Made by a program: the position numbers and the translations under genes
Assembly: GCF_030123105.1 (NCBI RefSeq)
Contig: NZ_CP126095.1
Coordinates: forward strand, 744,001-808,000
Source of the DNA: Paenibacillus sp. G2S3
GTDB taxonomy: Bacteria > Bacillota > Bacilli > Paenibacillales > Paenibacillaceae
DNA: 64,000 bases
Direction: 5' to 3'
Notes under the pieces: generated by a model
The model's database searches: none
Told to the model about the DNA's origin: nothing
What the model saw: only the letters and a program-made list of their open reading frames with translations
Part shown: positions 61,718-64,000 of the stretch, piece by piece
Position numbering within the stretch: position 1 is the first letter of the stretch
Layout of the letters: every line of letters begins with the position of its first letter

Positions 61718-62215
61718 ATGCAACATCTGAAGCACAAATATGAGGAGGAAAAGCGAAAGCTGAATGTACTCGGACAGAAATCACTGGAGCAGGGAATTCC
61801 GTTAAGCAGCAATGAAGCGGTTCAGGCTCAGAGTCGTAAGGTTGACGAACTCATTAATCGGATGTACCAAGAAAAAAACGGACATGCAGCGTCATTTCGT
61901 TTGAGTTTCTATCTTGGAGGGGATATGTTGAGCTTTCCTGCATGGTTTTTACAGACGATTCAAGGTCGATTGGATGAGGTGACCGCACAGATTGAACATC
62001 AATCCGAACCTAGGCATGTTTTTGAAGAAGAGCGAAAAGCTTTTCAAGCGTTGTTTGACTCCATGGACATTGCAGGTATGCCAGAGTTTGAGTACTGGGA
62101 GGATAAGCTTCAATTGAAGCAAGCCGTTCTTTATGAACGTCTATATCTACAAGGACTAAAGGATGGCATGCAGCTTGCAAATGCCTTTAATGCCCCTTCA
62201 GTTCTCACGGACTAA
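61718..62215 (+). CDS. Protein with Spo0E-like N-terminal motif
   Basis: A 165-residue cytoplasmic protein with GGGGGTG before ATG. The N-terminus (YEEEKRKLNVLGQKSLEQGIPLSSNEAVQAQSRKVDELINR) resembles Spo0E-family aspartyl-phosphate phosphatases, although the usual SQELD signature is altered to QSRKVDEL. The remaining ~115 residues are helical and unrecognised. A role in tuning a phosphorelay is inferred at most. It ends 73 bp before a strong terminator. Confidence 0.45.
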   Translation: MQHLKHKYEEEKRKLNVLGQKSLEQGIPLSSNEAVQAQSRKVDELINRMYQEKNGHAASFRLSFYLGGDMLSFPAWFLQTIQGRLDEVTAQIEHQSEPRHVFEEERKAFQALFDSMDIAGMPEFEYWEDKLQLKQAVLYERLYLQGLKDGMQLANAFNAPSVLTD

Positions 62216-62288
62216 GACATGCCCTGTTGCTGCCGGAAAAGCACATAGGGATCGGAACCATAGGGGATAAACGCATACTTTATTTTCG

Positions 62289-62315
62289 GACTGTCATGCG
62301 ACAGTCTTTTTTTTT
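62289..62315 (+). terminator. Strong terminator
   Basis: GACTGTC/GACAGTC perfect stem, ATGC loop, nine T. Confidence 0.93.
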
Positions 62316-62426
62316 ACGTAAATGTAAGGATGCACACGAACCAGAGTATGGAGAGAAGGAGGAAAAAAGGCAATAGGATGCCCGGGATTTATTGATAAAA
62401 AAATTTTAAAGGCCTGGCGACAAGGA

Positions 62427-63667
62427 TTAAGAGACTACCGGCGGCGAGTCAAGCTGCACATTGTAGCCCAAAGATGCCAATTGTTTGACTAATCGCCATG
62501 CTCTGACGTGTTGATTCAAATGATCTAAGTAATCTACGCCAAGTTCTACATAGGGCTGCTGTCGAAGGAGCATGTGATAAATCATGGTGAGCATCTTGTG
62601 TGCTGTTGCAATCAACGCTTTTTTCTTTCCTCGGCGGGCAGCTAACTTCCAGTATTTTTAGGCTAAATATGTTTTTTTCGTTCGGGATGCGGCCCACGCG
62701 GACTCGGCAAGGATCGATTTTAGGTGGGGATTGCCGTGGAGGATGCGTGAGGACTTTTTTTTCCAGCACTTTCGTAGTTGCCTGGGGATAAACCGGCCCA
62801 AGAAGCCAGATGGCGCTGGGAATGAAACTGAAGCATATCCGCACCAACCTCAGCTAAAATCGCGGAAGCGGCGGTGACATCCACGCCTGGAAGAGTTCGA
62901 AGAATATCGATCTCGACACGATAGGGTACTAAATGAGAGTCTATCGTTTCATCGAACGCCTGAATGGAATGTTCCAGATGAGTAAGGTGTTGCCAAGACT
63001 GTGCGAGAAGAAAGCGATGGTGTGAGGAAAGTTTGCCTTGCAGTGCATCCATGAGTTGGGGAACTTTATTTTTGATTTGTCCTTTGACGAGGGAACGAAC
63101 GGATTCCTGATCCAGTCTGCCGTTGTCCATAAGTTGACGCAACAAGGCACGCCCCGTCACACCGAAAACGTCGGAGATCACGGAAGCGAGTTTGATGCCA
63201 GCAGATTCAAGAACCTTCTGGATACGATTTTTTTCTGCGGTCATATGATGAACGAGCTTCTTCCGGTGACGTGTGAGTTCACGAAGTTCGCGAATGTCTT
63301 GAGGCGGAACAAAGCTACCCTCGATAAGACCGGAGCGAAGGAGTTTGGCGATCCATTCCGCGTCGGAGATATCTGTTTTGCGCCCAGGAACATTCTTGAT
63401 ACGCTGAGCGTTGGCCAATCTGATCTCGCAAGATTCCTCGAGTACATGGTAAACAGGTTTCCAATAAACTCCCGTGCTTTCCATAGCCACGTGAGTGCAA
63501 GAAGCAGTTTGAAGCCAGGCCGCAAGTTCATGTAAGCCCTTGGACATGGTTGAAAAGGTGCGAATATCTTTGTGGGGACGATCTTGGAGATTACCAGTTA
63601 AGAGGCAGGCCACGACCGTATCCCGGTGGACGTCGAGTCCACAGCAGTGTTCTAAAATAGCTTCCAT
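62427..63667 (-). pseudogene. IS110-family transposase, frameshifted
   Basis: The first 305 residues are intact: the DEDD-type N-terminus GLDVHRDTVVACLL, MESTGVYWKPVY and the C-terminal transposase_20 part LRTLPGVDVTAASAILAEVG through GLSPGNYESAGKK. A frameshift in an 8-A run near 62757 then shifts the frame, and the continuation (SSRILHGNPHLKSILAESAW, then YLA-stop-KYWKLAARRGKKKALIA) has a further TAA. The remaining C-terminus ends at 62427. The two lesions make it non-functional unless slippage at the A-run and stop read-through occur. IS110 elements lack standard inverted repeats, so ends are not defined. Confidence 0.85.
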
Positions 63668-63675
63668 AGAAATAA

Positions 63676-63700
63676 CCCTCCAAACGAAAAGTATGGAGGG
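63676..63700. repeat. Hairpin next to the IS110 remnant
   Basis: CCCTCCA and TGGAGGG form a 7-bp stem with an 11-nt loop, just outside the transposase start; it may belong to the IS end. Confidence 0.4.
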
Positions 63701-64000
63701 ACAGAGTAGGCTGCTGAGAAAGTAAGGATTTTTTTACACGTGCTCATCCGAAGATGGCGACAATGGGTTGTACTCATGACCAGCCGTAGACGGTTTTTTG
63801 TACGGGGTTATACCACCATTAAAGACCTCGTGTTTCTTCTGTCCCTCTATTCATAGAATAGACAGAAATAGCTGGATTAAGACATAGATGGCAACGAGCG
63901 AATAACATTTTCATTCTGGGATGTGAGCCGATGGCTCATGAAAGTTTTTTGTATATATGTTTGGATTTTTTGCTTTTTTTGATGCTGTTCATTTAAAAAG
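63701..64000. other. Window end, nothing recognised
   Basis: No gene, terminator or repeat could be supported, apart from a short palindrome TCTATT-CAT-AGAATAGA near 63845. Confidence 0.35.

Overview
The window looks like the chromosome of a Paenibacillus or a close relative (Bacillales, low to moderate GC). Supporting signs are the yerB/yerC/dgkB/rlmD-type core genes known from Bacillus, a Pit phosphate transporter paired with its DUF47 partner, a DUF4855/FIMAH/discoidin secreted protein, an SLH-domain surface protein with long tandem repeats, and strong AGGAGG ribosome binding sites. I see no rRNA, tRNA or CRISPR array.

Layout. Positions 1-9767 are ordinary core genome: the end of a DODA-type dioxygenase, a YerB-like lipoprotein, DUF47-Pit, CorA, a YqfQ-like protein, YerC, a CbiX/SirB chelatase, DgkB and RlmD. 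From the rlmD stop codon onwards the sequence becomes a patchwork of accessory DNA. The last ~50 bp of rlmD, which encode the conserved FPHTxHVES motif, recur as orphan fragments at 31411, 37664 and 47441. This suggests that the 3' end of rlmD is an integration hotspot holding several stacked or decayed elements.

Segment A (9.7-31.5 kb) is bounded by rlmD ends and by a perfect 22-bp direct repeat. It carries a DUF4085 protein, a Vsr-like endonuclease, a PIN-domain protein, an AIPR-family abortive infection protein, a phage-type integrase, a three-recombinase (RIT-like) element, a RES-domain-like protein, and a BamHI-like restriction-modification system with a controller protein, C-boxes and two tandem BamHI-family nucleases. 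Several genes are separated by a recurring short repeat family. Segment B (31.5-37.7 kb) holds an intact IS150-group element inserted in a hairpin loop, a large secreted DUF4855 protein and an SF0329-family protein. Segment C (37.7-47.5 kb) holds a SCIFF ranthipeptide precursor with its radical-SAM maturase, a 2001-residue SLH protein and an hsdR pseudogene.

Positions 47.6-60.2 kb contain an unknown membrane protein and then a compact co-directional operon: a DruA-like DUF4338 protein, a P-loop ATPase, a protein I do not recognise, and a 1543-residue protein ending in an FtsK/HerA motor. A terminator hairpin and an SfsA-like nuclease gene follow. The architecture parallels DptFGH (Dnd restriction) but lacks the modification genes. 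This is the best candidate here for an undescribed antiphage system. The window ends with small regulatory genes and a broken IS110 transposase.
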